A program made the translations under genes and the position numbers. A DNA stretch of 64,000 nt, taken from NCBI GenBank assembly GCA_029259415.1, contig JAPDIW010000023.1:1-64000 (forward strand), in the 5' to 3' direction. Positions 34,042-42,728 of the stretch are shown one piece after another; within the stretch, counting starts at the first letter, position 1; every line of letters starts with the position of its first letter. The notes below the pieces were generated by a model. The model did no database searches. It had not been told where the DNA came from and saw only the letters and a program-made list of their open reading frames with translations. The stretch comes from Archaeoglobi archaeon. GTDB taxonomy: Archaea > Halobacteriota > Archaeoglobi > Archaeoglobales > Archaeoglobaceae.

Positions 34042-34680
34042 ATGAAAGTAGCCCTTCTCGGAGGGACTGGCAATCTGGGAAAAGGTCTGGCATTGAGATT
34101 GGCAATCCTCGAACATGAAATTATTGTCGGTTCTCGTAAGGAGGAGAAGGCCAAATCAAAGGCTGAAGAGTACAGGAAAATTGCCGGCAATGTTAGGATT
34201 ACAGGAATGAAGAACGAAGATGCAGCAGAGAGTTGTGAAATCGCAATACTAACAATACCATGGGAACACGCAATAGAGACGGCAAAGGATCTTAAACACG
34301 TCCTGAGAGATAAGATCGTCGTGTCGCCTCTTGTGCCCGTATCCAAGGGGGAGAAGGGTTTTACGTATAATTCGGACAAATCTGCAGCTGAGATGGTTGC
34401 AGAAGTTTTGGAAAGTGATAGAGTTGTTTCAGCCTTCCATACCGTTCCAGCAGCAAGGTTTGCGAATCTCAATGAGAGGTTCGACTGGGATGTGCCGGTT
34501 TGCGGTGATGATGAGATGTCCAAGAAAGTTGTCATTGACCTTATATCTGAAATAGAGGGCTTAAGACCGCTTGACGCAGGACCTCTATCAAACTCAAGGC
34601 TTGTTGAATCCTTAACGCCTCTTATTCTCAACATAATGCGCTTTAATAGCATGGGAGAGCTCGGAATTAAGTTTCTGTGA
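34042..34680 (+). CDS. fno: F420H2:NADP+ oxidoreductase
   Basis: 212 residues from the ATG at 34042 (MKVALLGGTGNLGKGLALRL); a TATA box (GCTATATAC) lies about 25 bp upstream. The Rossmann motif GGTGNLGKG is at residue 7 and VGSRKEEKAKSKAEEY gives NADP selectivity through Ser/Arg after strand 2. TIPWEHAIETAKDL and PAARFAN complete the family pattern. It transfers hydride between F420H2 and NADP+, supplying NADPH. Nearly the same as the structurally known Archaeoglobus Fno as I recall it. Appears monocistronic. Confidence 0.95.
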   Translation: MKVALLGGTGNLGKGLALRLAILEHEIIVGSRKEEKAKSKAEEYRKIAGNVRITGMKNEDAAESCEIAILTIPWEHAIETAKDLKHVLRDKIVVSPLVPVSKGEKGFTYNSDKSAAEMVAEVLESDRVVSAFHTVPAARFANLNERFDWDVPVCGDDEMSKKVVIDLISEIEGLRPLDAGPLSNSRLVESLTPLILNIMRFNSMGELGIKFL

Positions 34681-34714
34681 TTGTTGTAAGGTTCTCAACA
34701 TGCAGAAGAGCGAG

Positions 34715-35716
34715 CTACACTAATAAAGGAAAATTCAGAACGAAAACAGTTCCTGAGGGCTCGTTGTCCTTAACCTCAATGCTTCCTTTGTATCTATCCA
34801 TGAGGCTTGCGACGATAAACAACCCCAATCCCTGCCCTCCACCTGAATGAAAGCCTTCGTTGAATATTTTACCCTTGATTTCGTCGGGAATGCCAGATCC
34901 ATCATCTTCAACCCTAACTATCGTTTTATCCTCTTCACTTTTGATTATAACTCTTACACTCTTGCACATTCCGTGTTTTACGGCGTTGTTTAGCAGGTTG
35001 TCCGCGATTGAGTAAAGACCGTCGTCAGCCATAACTGCTGCATCCCCACTGATTTCAACATCGATACTGTAATTTTTCCCCGCCTCTTCAAAAACCTCCC
35101 TCACTGATACTGCTCTCAGCTTCCCTCCTGTTTTCATAAGCATCTCCAGATTTCTCAGCCTTTTGAGACTCTTTATTGAGTCGGTTAAGACATCATAGGC
35201 TTTTTCGACGAGCTTATCCTCTCGCTGTTCCATTGATAATTCAAGCAGGTTCATGGCAGCCGAAACTTTGTTTGCTACGTCATGACGGATAATCTTCCCA
35301 ACGAGGTCAACATATTTCTCTATGGTCTTTCTTCTCTGTTCTTCCATCACTAATTCCGTGATATCAACAACATTGCACACTATTGCTCCTTTCCCATTAT
35401 AGACTGCAGGAAAGGCTTTTAACTCAACCCAGGCAAGCGAGCCGTCTTTTCGCCTGATTTTTGCCACGTACTTTTCCGGAAGTGTATCAAATTCTTCGGA
35501 TTCAGTCATATCCGTAAATGTTCTCATATTTTCTCTGTCCACTATTTCAGCAAGCAAATCAAAGGGATCCATTTTCAAAAGTTCCTCCTTGCCGTAACCT
35601 GAAATTCTCTCAATTTCCTCGTTAACGAATATGAATCTTCCATCCTGATACACATAAATGCCCGTCCTCAACTTTTCCAGAATTTCGAGGGGGAAGGCAA
35701 CTCCTAAATCTATCAT
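34715..35716 (-). CDS. PAS-domain histidine kinase, no receiver nearby
   Basis: 333 residues, soluble. PAS domain at about 5-125 (GIYVYQDGRFIFVNEEIERI, then WVELKAFPAVYNGKGAIVCNV). The phospho-acceptor region has IIRHDVANKVSAAMNLLELS near 150. The HATPase part has DNLLNNAVKHG (N box) near 240, VEDDGSGIPDE near 270 and GGGQGLGLFIVASLMD near 295. No TM segments, so a cytoplasmic sensor. No response regulator is encoded in the neighbourhood; archaeal orphans like this are common. Same design as the kinase at 62355-63992. Confidence 0.9.
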   Translation of the reverse strand: MIDLGVAFPLEILEKLRTGIYVYQDGRFIFVNEEIERISGYGKEELLKMDPFDLLAEIVDRENMRTFTDMTESEEFDTLPEKYVAKIRRKDGSLAWVELKAFPAVYNGKGAIVCNVVDITELVMEEQRRKTIEKYVDLVGKIIRHDVANKVSAAMNLLELSMEQREDKLVEKAYDVLTDSIKSLKRLRNLEMLMKTGGKLRAVSVREVFEEAGKNYSIDVEISGDAAVMADDGLYSIADNLLNNAVKHGMCKSVRVIIKSEEDKTIVRVEDDGSGIPDEIKGKIFNEGFHSGGGQGLGLFIVASLMDRYKGSIEVKDNEPSGTVFVLNFPLLV

Positions 35717-35788
35717 TATCTAATCTTGAATTTAATCTTAAAATACTTTGCCATAACCTTTATAACTCATAGTGACAATGTAGTATTT

Positions 35789-36101
35789 GGTGGGCTAGGC
35801 CGGGGGGTTCGGCGTCCCCTGTAACCCGAAACCGCCGATATGCGGGGGCCGAAGCCGAGGGGAGGCTTGCCAAGCGGGTGGCAGCGGTCCCAGGCACCGC
35901 AGAATCCTCGTCCCGGAGGGCCGGCGGTTATGGCTGGGCTGCCCGGAGGGGCTGTCCGCCATATTTACCGGGGGAAACGGCCCAGGCCCGGAAGGGAGCA
36001 GGCTAACCCCGGACGACCGGCGCTTCCGGGGGTGCGGGGAGGAGGTGCCTGGAACTTCAAGCTGCCCGTAAGGCAAGTCGACCCGAGGCGCGCCCACCTT
36101 C
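35789..36101 (+). ncRNA. ffs: 7S / signal recognition particle RNA
   Basis: A GC-rich ~310-nt block whose ends pair: GGTGGGC at 35789 with GCCCACC at 36092-36098. The highly conserved helix 8 region is visible at about 35980-36010: GGCCCAGGCCCGGAAGGGAG, followed by CAGGCTAACCCC. Helices 2-5 and the helix 6 hairpin are typical of archaeal SRP RNA. A TATA element (CCTTTATAAC) lies about 28 bp upstream. The exact 3' end (T-poor CTTCAG stretch) is approximate. Confidence 0.93.
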
Positions 36102-36140
36102 TTCAGTTAAATTGAAAAATCGACGGTTCTAATTTGAGCG

Positions 36141-37790
36141 ATGTTCCTGCGCTTCGTAGATGAGGTAATCAGAGTTCTGGGAGATTACGGCGACGAGAGG
36201 TTTTTAAGGGAGAGTGAACACGCTGATCTGGCTTCAACAATTGCCTTCAAGCTGGCAAAAGAGCGTAAGAAAAGCCCTAAGGAGATAGCAGATGAGATTG
36301 TTGAGAGCCTTGAGGTGGATAGCGATTACATTGGCAGTGTTGAGAGCAAGAATGGCTATATCAACTTTTTCGCAAGTTATGAGTTTCTTGAAGATACGGT
36401 TAACGTGATTCTGGATGAGGATGAAAATTATGGCCATTTAAACCTCAAAGGGGAAATTCTGATTGAGCACACCTCAGCTAACCCTGACGGACCATTGCAC
36501 ATAGGGCACATCAGAAATTCCATCATCGGAGACACATTAGCGAGAATTTTTGCCAAAGCTGGCTTTAATGTGAGAACACACTACTACGTCAACGACATGG
36601 GAAGGCAGACTGCCATAACTGTCCTTGGAATAGAAAAATTCGGTCTAAAGGGTAAAAAACCCGACCATGCAGTTGCTGAAGCTTACATCGAGGCAAACAA
36701 GCTGCTTGAAAGCAACCCTGAGCTTGAAGAGTACGTGGAGAAGCTGATGCTAGATTACGAACGCGGTGATGAGGAAGCGGTAGAGAAGTTCAGAAGAGCT
36801 GTGGAAACCGCCTTGGATGGTATCAGACAGACGTTAAAGGCAATTAATGTTGAACATGATGAATTTGTTTGGGAGAGCGAATTTATTCGCAACGGCTACG
36901 TTGACAGGGTGCTCAAAGCTCTCGACGAGAAGGGGCTGATAAAGAGGGACGGTGCATGGATTATTGAGCTTGAAGACTTCGAAAAAGAGGTGGTTATAAG
37001 AAGGGAGAACGGCACGACGCTATACATCACAAGAGACCTCGCCTACCACATGTGGAAAAATGAGAACTACGAGAGGTTCATAAATGTCCTTGGCGCCGAC
37101 CACAAGCTTTACGGTGCACAGCTGTCGAGAATTCTCGAACTTATAAACCTTAAACCCCCTGAAATAGTTTTCTTCGAGTTCGTGTCTTTGCCAGAAGGAA
37201 GCATGAGCACAAGGAGGGGCAAGTTCATCTCTGCCGACGAGCTGATAGGGAAAGTTAAGGAGGAAGCATGGAAGATAATTTCCGGCAGGGAGATGGATGA
37301 GGGGGAGAAGAGGAAAATTGCAAATGCCGTAGCCGTTGGAGCGATAAGATTCGACTTCATTAAAATTGCTCCCGAGAAGCACATGACCTTTGACTGGAGC
37401 AAGGCTCTGGACTTTGAAAGGCAGACCGCAAGCTACATCCAGTACAGCCATGCAAGGGCGTGCAGCATCCTGCGAAAGGCGGTTGAGGATGGTATGCCTG
37501 AGCTTGAGTTCAAAGGCGAACTCTGTTCTTCCGGGGAGAGGAAGCTTGTAATGCTGCTCTCCAAAATGCCCTACATGGTGAAGAGAGTTGTAGAAGAGCT
37601 GCGCCCCAACGTGTTTGCAGAATATCTGCTCGGTGTTGCGGGAGCCTTTAACGACTTTTACCGAGATCATCCAGTTCTAAAGGCGGAAGCAGAGATACGG
37701 ATGCACAGGCTCGCAATTGTCGATGCTACAAGAATTGTGCTGAGAAACGGCCTTGAACTGCTCGGAATTGAACCGCTTGAAAGGATGTAG
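36141..37790 (+). CDS. argS: Arginyl-tRNA synthetase
   Basis: 549 residues, class I. N-terminal Add1 domain (about 1-100), HIGH motif in PDGPLHIGHIRNS near 115, Arg-specific YVNDMGRQT near 155. The KMSKS counterpart is reduced to SMSTRRGKF near 355, a common variant in ArgRS. DALR anticodon-binding domain at about 430-549, with QYSHARACSILRKA. Lies directly downstream of the SRP RNA with its own start 40 bp after the RNA end. Confidence 0.96.
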   Translation: MFLRFVDEVIRVLGDYGDERFLRESEHADLASTIAFKLAKERKKSPKEIADEIVESLEVDSDYIGSVESKNGYINFFASYEFLEDTVNVILDEDENYGHLNLKGEILIEHTSANPDGPLHIGHIRNSIIGDTLARIFAKAGFNVRTHYYVNDMGRQTAITVLGIEKFGLKGKKPDHAVAEAYIEANKLLESNPELEEYVEKLMLDYERGDEEAVEKFRRAVETALDGIRQTLKAINVEHDEFVWESEFIRNGYVDRVLKALDEKGLIKRDGAWIIELEDFEKEVVIRRENGTTLYITRDLAYHMWKNENYERFINVLGADHKLYGAQLSRILELINLKPPEIVFFEFVSLPEGSMSTRRGKFISADELIGKVKEEAWKIISGREMDEGEKRKIANAVAVGAIRFDFIKIAPEKHMTFDWSKALDFERQTASYIQYSHARACSILRKAVEDGMPELEFKGELCSSGERKLVMLLSKMPYMVKRVVEELRPNVFAEYLLGVAGAFNDFYRDHPVLKAEAEIRMHRLAIVDATRIVLRNGLELLGIEPLERM

Positions 37791-37964
37791 CAGACTAAAA
37801 TAATTTTTAGTTTGTTATAAATATCCTATTGATTATGTTTGTCAACTCGAAATCTTATAACATATTGGTTGACTCGTCATTGATTTAGTTTATCATTAGT
37901 TAGAACTTTTTTATACCCAAGAGTACTTACACAAAACGTTTGTGGACCTAAGGCGGTGAAAAAG

Positions 37965-38558
37965 ATGAAACTATTTCATAGAATAACCATATCGCTCAAT
38001 GATGAAGAGATGAAGCTTTTGGAGGATTTAAGGAGAGATAGCGGAGAGAGTTTAAGCCAGATTTTCCGCGAAGCCCTTACAGTTTATTACAACCTTATTA
38101 AGGCTTGCAGAAAAAATAAAGTTGACTTCAGAAAGTACTTTAATGACATAGATAGGCTTGCGACCCACATCCACGGAGTTGAGTCGAGACAGTTCGTAAT
38201 CATTGACAGAGAACTCTACCGCGTTTTGCTGAAGAAAATTCAAGAACTGGGAGATCCGGAGCAAATAGTTGACGAGGAGTTTGTTAATGCGGTGAGGGGT
38301 CTGGCAAACCTTTTTAAAATTGAATTTGAGTGGGATGAGAACACGCCGGACATCGAAAAAGCTGAAACCGTCCTGAAGATGATTGAGTTTGCCGGTGGTG
38401 GAGTGCTTCAAAAGTATGGAGAAGAACTCATCTTCCAGACACTTCCTGAGAATTTGATAGTCACAAAAATCATCATTGAGACTCTTTTCGAGCAGCTTAA
38501 CATAAATCTGACAGTCGAAACTTCGCTGGAGAGGATATTTATAAGGGTCAAGAATTAA
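37965..38558 (+). CDS. Ribbon-helix-helix regulator upstream of the Mto genes
   Basis: 197 residues from the ATG at 37965, preceded by GGCGGTGA; an in-frame GTG at 37956 is the alternative. Residues 1-45 are RHH-like: KLFHRITISLNDEEMKLL, then DLRRDSGESLSQIFREAL. The larger C-terminal part (to 197) is of unknown fold, ending in a helix-strand pattern; it may sense a methyl-pathway ligand. A TATA box (TTTTTTATACC) lies near 37910. Just downstream, in front of mtoC, is a perfect palindrome (38600-38619) that suits a dimeric RHH protein. Regulation of the operon by this gene is inferred from position. Confidence 0.8.
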   Translation: MKLFHRITISLNDEEMKLLEDLRRDSGESLSQIFREALTVYYNLIKACRKNKVDFRKYFNDIDRLATHIHGVESRQFVIIDRELYRVLLKKIQELGDPEQIVDEEFVNAVRGLANLFKIEFEWDENTPDIEKAETVLKMIEFAGGGVLQKYGEELIFQTLPENLIVTKIIIETLFEQLNINLTVETSLERIFIRVKN

Positions 38559-38599
38559 ATACGAGTTAAGAATGTTTTAACTTCAAATCAAATAAATTT

Positions 38600-38619
38600 G
38601 TTATGAACCCTTTCATAAC
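38600..38619. promoter_or_regulatory. Perfect palindrome upstream of mtoC (candidate operator)
   Basis: GTTATGAA-CCCT-TTCATAAC: 8-bp perfect arms around a 4-bp centre, 47 bp upstream of the mtoC ATG, next to AATAAATTT and a T-rich region (GGTTTTATTTT). The related half-sites GTTATAA and TTATAAC occur in the promoter region of the RHH gene (about 37810-37865). Confidence 0.6.
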
Positions 38620-38665
38620 AGGTTTTATTTTCATTTGCCTCATTTTCAAAATTGGAGGTGTCTGA

Positions 38666-39304
38666 ATGGCGGATGTTAGAGAAGAGTTTGTAAACGCACT
38701 TGCTGACCTCGATGAGGCAAAGACCATAGAGTTAACGAAGAGGAGGGTCGAAGCTGGCGAGGATCCGTTTGCGATTCTGGAGGACGTGAGAAAAGCAACG
38801 GACATAATAGGGAAACGCTTCGAAGAGGGGAGGTACTTCGTTTCTGATTTGATAATGGCTGGAGAGATACTCAAGCAGATAATGGACATCGTGAAACCGC
38901 TGATTGGAGAGAAAGACGGAGAGAAAAAAGGCAAGGTTGTGATAGGCACGGTGGAGGGAGACGTGCACGACATAGGGAAGAACATAGTCATAGCTCTGCT
39001 TGAGGCTGAAGGATTCGAAGTTGTCGACCTCGGAGTTGATCAGCCACCAGAGGCTTTTGTTAATGCCATAAAGGAGCACAACCCGGACGTTGTGGGACTC
39101 TCAGGACTGCTGACCGAAGCCATAGAGTCAATGAAGAAGACTGTAGAGGCGATAAAAGAGGCCGGACTGAGGGACAGGGTGAAGATAATCATCGGTGGAG
39201 GTAGAACGGATGAAGAAGCCAAGGAATACGTCGGAGCCGACGACTGGGCTGACGATGCAGCTGTTGGCGTGAGGAAGATAAAAGCCCTTATGGGGGTGGA
39301 GTGA
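38666..39304 (+). CDS. mtoC: Corrinoid protein of the methoxyl demethylation system
   Basis: 212 residues; cobalamin-binding methyl carrier. N-terminal helical cap (1-85) and B12 domain with the axial His in DVHDIGKNIV near residue 107, then VVGLSGLLTEA near 142 and IIGGGRTDEE near 178. ATG with strong GGAGGTG site. It accepts the methyl group from MtoB substrate and donates it to MtoA. Followed by mtoB, whose ATG sits right at its stop. The cluster matches the A. fulgidus system reported for growth on methoxylated aromatics. Confidence 0.9.
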   Translation: MADVREEFVNALADLDEAKTIELTKRRVEAGEDPFAILEDVRKATDIIGKRFEEGRYFVSDLIMAGEILKQIMDIVKPLIGEKDGEKKGKVVIGTVEGDVHDIGKNIVIALLEAEGFEVVDLGVDQPPEAFVNAIKEHNPDVVGLSGLLTEAIESMKKTVEAIKEAGLRDRVKIIIGGGRTDEEAKEYVGADDWADDAAVGVRKIKALMGVE

Positions 39305-40558
39305 ATGAGTGCTGAAGAGTTGATGAAAGAAAGGCTTGAGAGGATTGAAACTGTACTCAAAGGTAAGGAGCCGGATAGAGTTCCAGTAACTGGAGCCACT
39401 ACAGTCTGGCATGGCAGGTATGCGGGATACACAGCTAAGGAAGTCCTTTTCGACTACGAGAAAAGCAAGGATGCAGCATTGAAGGTTGCAAGGGATTTCG
39501 ACTTTGACACGTTCACTCCGATTATAGGACTGGAGGGGATGATCTACACAGTCGCTTTCCTGAACCAGCCCGAAATCTCTTCCGCTGCGAGATTTATTCT
39601 TGGCCCAACACACCTCGTGCTCCAGGACGTTTACTCGAGATGGCCCGGATACGAGCTCGACGAGAATGCACACCCGCAATTCATAGGCAAGGAGATAATG
39701 AAAGTAGATGAATACGACCAGCTTATCGAAAACCCGCTGGAGTTCATAAACAAGGTGGTGATGCCGAGAATAAACAAAAAACTGGCTGATGTTGGTTCGG
39801 CAGAATACAATGCAGCCCTCACTAAGTACGGTCTGGAACTTGCCAGATTTGGAGCGTTCATGGCTGAATTATCGATGGAGATGGCCAAAATAGGATACCC
39901 AACCATTCCAATGTCATGGGCTTATGCACCACTCGACCTGATAGGTGACTTCTTGCGTGACATTAAGAACATTGTCCTTGATCTATTCAGGGTTCCTGAA
40001 AAAGTGAAAGATGCGGTTGAAGCTGTAAAACCTCTAATAATCAAGGCCGCAGAAATCTCAGCACCACCCGTTGAGGTGAGAAAACAACTATTCGGCACAG
40101 ATGTTGTAGAATGTTTCTATCCTCTTCACCTCAACGAATATCTTAATCCTAAACTTTACAGTGAGTTCTACTGGCCATCGCTCAATGATATATTCCACAA
40201 GGTTGCCGAGATGGGGCAAGTGAATTTTGTACTTTTCGAAGGAAAGCACGATGCCCACCTCGAAACGCTTCTTGAGGCTCCAAAGAAGAAAGTGGTTGGT
40301 GTCTTCGAGAAAACCGATCCGAGAAAGGTCAGAGAGGTACTTGGAGACCATGTAATTCTCGTCAGCGGACCACCGAACTCGCTGCTAATCGGTGGAACTC
40401 CACAGAAGGTCGAAGAATACATGAAGAGTTTGCTCGAAGACTGCAAGGAAGGAGGAATGATGATCTGGCCCGGAGTTGATGGCGGAATTTCAAGGGATGC
40501 CAAGCCTGAAAATGTTAAGGCCATGGTCGATGCGGTGAAGAAGTACGGGAAATACTAA
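39305..40558 (+). CDS. mtoB: Methoxyl demethylase / methyltransferase I (uroporphyrinogen decarboxylase family)
   Basis: 417 residues, UroD/MtaA fold: EPDRVPVTGATTVWHGRYAG near 20 and an SGPPNSLLIGG strand near 355. It would split the O-methyl bond of methoxyaromatics and methylate MtoC. The usual zinc ligands of methylcobamide:CoM methyltransferases (HxC near the middle and a GC near the end) are not seen. The places read FEGKHDAHLET near 305 and PGVDGGISRD near 390. That fits a different reaction from CoM methylation. Expressed from the mtoC promoter, followed by the transporter. Confidence 0.86.
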   Translation: MSAEELMKERLERIETVLKGKEPDRVPVTGATTVWHGRYAGYTAKEVLFDYEKSKDAALKVARDFDFDTFTPIIGLEGMIYTVAFLNQPEISSAARFILGPTHLVLQDVYSRWPGYELDENAHPQFIGKEIMKVDEYDQLIENPLEFINKVVMPRINKKLADVGSAEYNAALTKYGLELARFGAFMAELSMEMAKIGYPTIPMSWAYAPLDLIGDFLRDIKNIVLDLFRVPEKVKDAVEAVKPLIIKAAEISAPPVEVRKQLFGTDVVECFYPLHLNEYLNPKLYSEFYWPSLNDIFHKVAEMGQVNFVLFEGKHDAHLETLLEAPKKKVVGVFEKTDPRKVREVLGDHVILVSGPPNSLLIGGTPQKVEEYMKSLLEDCKEGGMMIWPGVDGGISRDAKPENVKAMVDAVKKYGKY

Positions 40559-40572
40559 CTCTTTTTATTTTT
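40556..40572 (+). terminator. T-rich stretch between mtoB and the MFS gene
   Basis: CTCTTTTTATTTTTGG follows the mtoB stop. It may cause partial termination or act only as an AT-rich spacer, as a GGAGGTG site follows directly. Confidence 0.3.
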
Positions 40573-40586
40573 GGAGGTGATTTCAT

Positions 40587-41858
40587 CTGAATTTCGGAGT
40601 TAGCGGGAATTATCGTTACTTCTATCCGATAACTGCTGGAATTTTAGCGATGTTTGTGATGATCACACTCATCTGGAGCCAGTTCTATCCGTACATAATG
40701 AGATTTTACGATCTTGATGAGGTTGCTCCCATAGCTCTTTCTGTATCGATTTCAGCATCAGGGATGCTGGTCTTCCAGATTGTTGCCGGATTTATTGCGG
40801 ACAGATTGGGGCCAAAATTACCGATGGCCCTGGCCGGTGTATGCTTCCTTGCAGGTATGAGTGTAATCTCGTGGATGTTCAGCTATGAAAGCTGGGAGGC
40901 GGCGAGGGTTTACTGGTACGCTGGAAGCTTTATCGCCGGCATTGGAGCGGGTTTTTATGTTGGAACTTTTCCCGTGGTTATAGGCAGGTGGTTTCCCGAC
41001 AGCCCGGGAAGGGCTTTCGGCATAACGATATTCGGTCAGAACATCTCCCCTCTCATAACGTCTCCACTCGCAGCATATCTAATAACCAACACCGGACTGC
41101 CAAACACGTTCGTGTCACTTGGTTTGATGATATTCGCCCTTATGTATGTAATAGGAGTTGTTTTCTGGAGAACTCCTCCACACGACTGGCTTCCGGAGGG
41201 GTTCAGGCCTCCAGTTGAAGCTACCACTGCCCACTTCTCCCTGAGCCAGGCGGTGAAGGATGTAAGATTCTGGATTCTCTTTACGGTTATGTTCTCAACA
41301 GCCTTAGGCTGGTTCCTGATTCTGATGAACATCGCAACAATAATTATAGAGGGGTTGGCAGAGAAGGCAGGAATGGATTACGAATACGTTGCAGGATCAT
41401 TTGTCCCGCTTTTCATGTCCGTCACGGCAATAGGCAACGGTGTCGGGGCGCTGGCGTGGGGAGTAATAAACGATAGAATCGGTGGGCCTTTAAGGACTCT
41501 CCCGCTGATATACGCGATCGGAGGAATAGCAATAATCCTGTTTTATTTGGTTTACACGGACCCTTTGCTGATTTTGTTGGTAGGGGCTCTGCTTTACTTC
41601 GCCCTCGGTGGTGAGCCGGCAGTGCACTTTGCTGCCGTGCCAACATTCTTTGGGAGGAAATTTGTGGGAAGAATAACCACGGTGCTTAACACATCTGTCA
41701 TGACCTCTGCAATAATAGGCCCATACCTCGGTGCATTTATAAGGGATACCACCGGATCCTACTTCTACTCGCTGCTGATAGCGGCTATCCTTCACATATT
41801 CTCAGCTGGAGTTGTATTGTTGGGAAGAAAATACGCAAGAGGTGATGAGAATGTTTAG
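40587..41858 (+). CDS. Major facilitator transporter, probably for methoxylated aromatics
   Basis: 423 residues and 12 TM segments if started at the CTG at 40587. That start has GGAGGTGA 6-13 bp upstream, the frame is open only from 40581, and it keeps the first TM (FYPITAGILAMFVMITLIW) complete. The ATG at 40650 would cut TM1. MFS motif A appears as GFIADRLGPKLP near 70; a long cytoplasmic loop follows TM6 (RTPPHDWLPEGF). Relatives are annotated as oxalate/formate antiporters. Position inside the Mto operon suggests aromatic uptake or product export. Ends 8 bp inside the mtoA frame. Confidence 0.87.
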   Translation: MNFGVSGNYRYFYPITAGILAMFVMITLIWSQFYPYIMRFYDLDEVAPIALSVSISASGMLVFQIVAGFIADRLGPKLPMALAGVCFLAGMSVISWMFSYESWEAARVYWYAGSFIAGIGAGFYVGTFPVVIGRWFPDSPGRAFGITIFGQNISPLITSPLAAYLITNTGLPNTFVSLGLMIFALMYVIGVVFWRTPPHDWLPEGFRPPVEATTAHFSLSQAVKDVRFWILFTVMFSTALGWFLILMNIATIIIEGLAEKAGMDYEYVAGSFVPLFMSVTAIGNGVGALAWGVINDRIGGPLRTLPLIYAIGGIAIILFYLVYTDPLLILLVGALLYFALGGEPAVHFAAVPTFFGRKFVGRITTVLNTSVMTSAIIGPYLGAFIRDTTGSYFYSLLIAAILHIFSAGVVLLGRKYARGDENV

Positions 41859-42720
41859 GTTCGGGAACCAGAAGGTGTTCGAAATAGGTGGTGTAAAAAT
41901 TGGAGGGGAGCCAGGAGAAAATCCGACGGTTCTGATAGGAAGCATATTTTACGGGAAACACAAGATCGTGGAGGACGAGAAGAAAGGGATTTTCGACAGA
42001 GAGGCTGCTGAGAAGCTGATAAATGAGATTGAAGAGCTGAGCGACAAAACGGGAAACCCTGGACTTGTCGATGTTGTCGGCATGAGTGAGGAGGCGATAA
42101 AGAAATACATGGAGTTCGTTGCTGACGTTACCGACAAACCTTTCCTCGTCGATTCGGCAATGGCCGACATCAAGATAGCTGCAGTCGAATATGCCAAGGA
42201 AGTGGGGCTTGAGAAAAAAATCGTCTACAACTCAATATCTCCAGAATCGAAAGATAAGGAAATTGAGGCGTTGGAGAACAGCGATATTGAGGCTGCTGTG
42301 GTGCTTACATACACTTTCAACGTTATAAGCAGCAAAGCGAGGCTCGAGGCTCTCGAGAAAATCCTTCCAAAGCTCGAAAAGGCTGGAATTAGTAAGCCTA
42401 TTGTCGACACGTTCGTGATGGATGTCCCAAGCCTTCCCGCTTCCGCAAAAGCAGCGATGGAGATAAAGAAGAAGTACGGGTTCCCATGCGGCTCAGGAGC
42501 CCACAACGCGATAGCAAGCTGGAGAGGGTTCAGGAACATGTTTGGAAAGGAAGCTGAGAAGTCCGCAGTTCTCATAGCAAACACCATGCAGCTGGTTCTA
42601 GGATCGGACTTTGTGCTCTACGGGCCGGTAGAGGACGCGAAAATCGTATTTCCAGCTGTGTTTACACTGGATACGGCCTACAGGTACTTCGCGAGGACGA
42701 AAGACTTCATAGAAGTTTAA
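41851..42720 (+). CDS. mtoA: MtrH-like methyltransferase (corrinoid to tetrahydromethanopterin)
   Basis: 289 residues from the ATG at 41851 (MFRFGNQKVFEIGGVKIGG), with AGGTGA 5-10 bp upstream inside the MFS 3' end. MtrH family TIM barrel: FYGKHKIVEDEKKGIFDREA near 35, KPFLVDSAMADIKIAAVEYA near 100, PCGSGAHNAIASW near 215. It moves the methyl group from methyl-MtoC to tetrahydromethanopterin, feeding the reverse methanogenesis/oxidative branch. No other Mtr subunits are here, consistent with a soluble standalone enzyme. Confidence 0.9.
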   Translation: MFRFGNQKVFEIGGVKIGGEPGENPTVLIGSIFYGKHKIVEDEKKGIFDREAAEKLINEIEELSDKTGNPGLVDVVGMSEEAIKKYMEFVADVTDKPFLVDSAMADIKIAAVEYAKEVGLEKKIVYNSISPESKDKEIEALENSDIEAAVVLTYTFNVISSKARLEALEKILPKLEKAGISKPIVDTFVMDVPSLPASAKAAMEIKKKYGFPCGSGAHNAIASWRGFRNMFGKEAEKSAVLIANTMQLVLGSDFVLYGPVEDAKIVFPAVFTLDTAYRYFARTKDFIEV

Positions 42721-42728
42721 GGTGAAAT

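Noticed and set aside
34014-34652. 212-residue minus-strand frame opposite fno
   Set aside because: Near-perfect shadow of Fno, a certain gene; Ser/Leu-rich nonsense composition.
35795-36115. Protein-coding frames of about 90-100 residues on both strands at the SRP RNA
   Set aside because: GC-rich structured RNA gives open frames by chance; Gly/Pro/Arg-rich translations and the clear SRP RNA core argue against a gene.
37020-37670. 216-residue minus-strand frame
   Set aside because: Antisense to argS, whose motifs are unambiguous.
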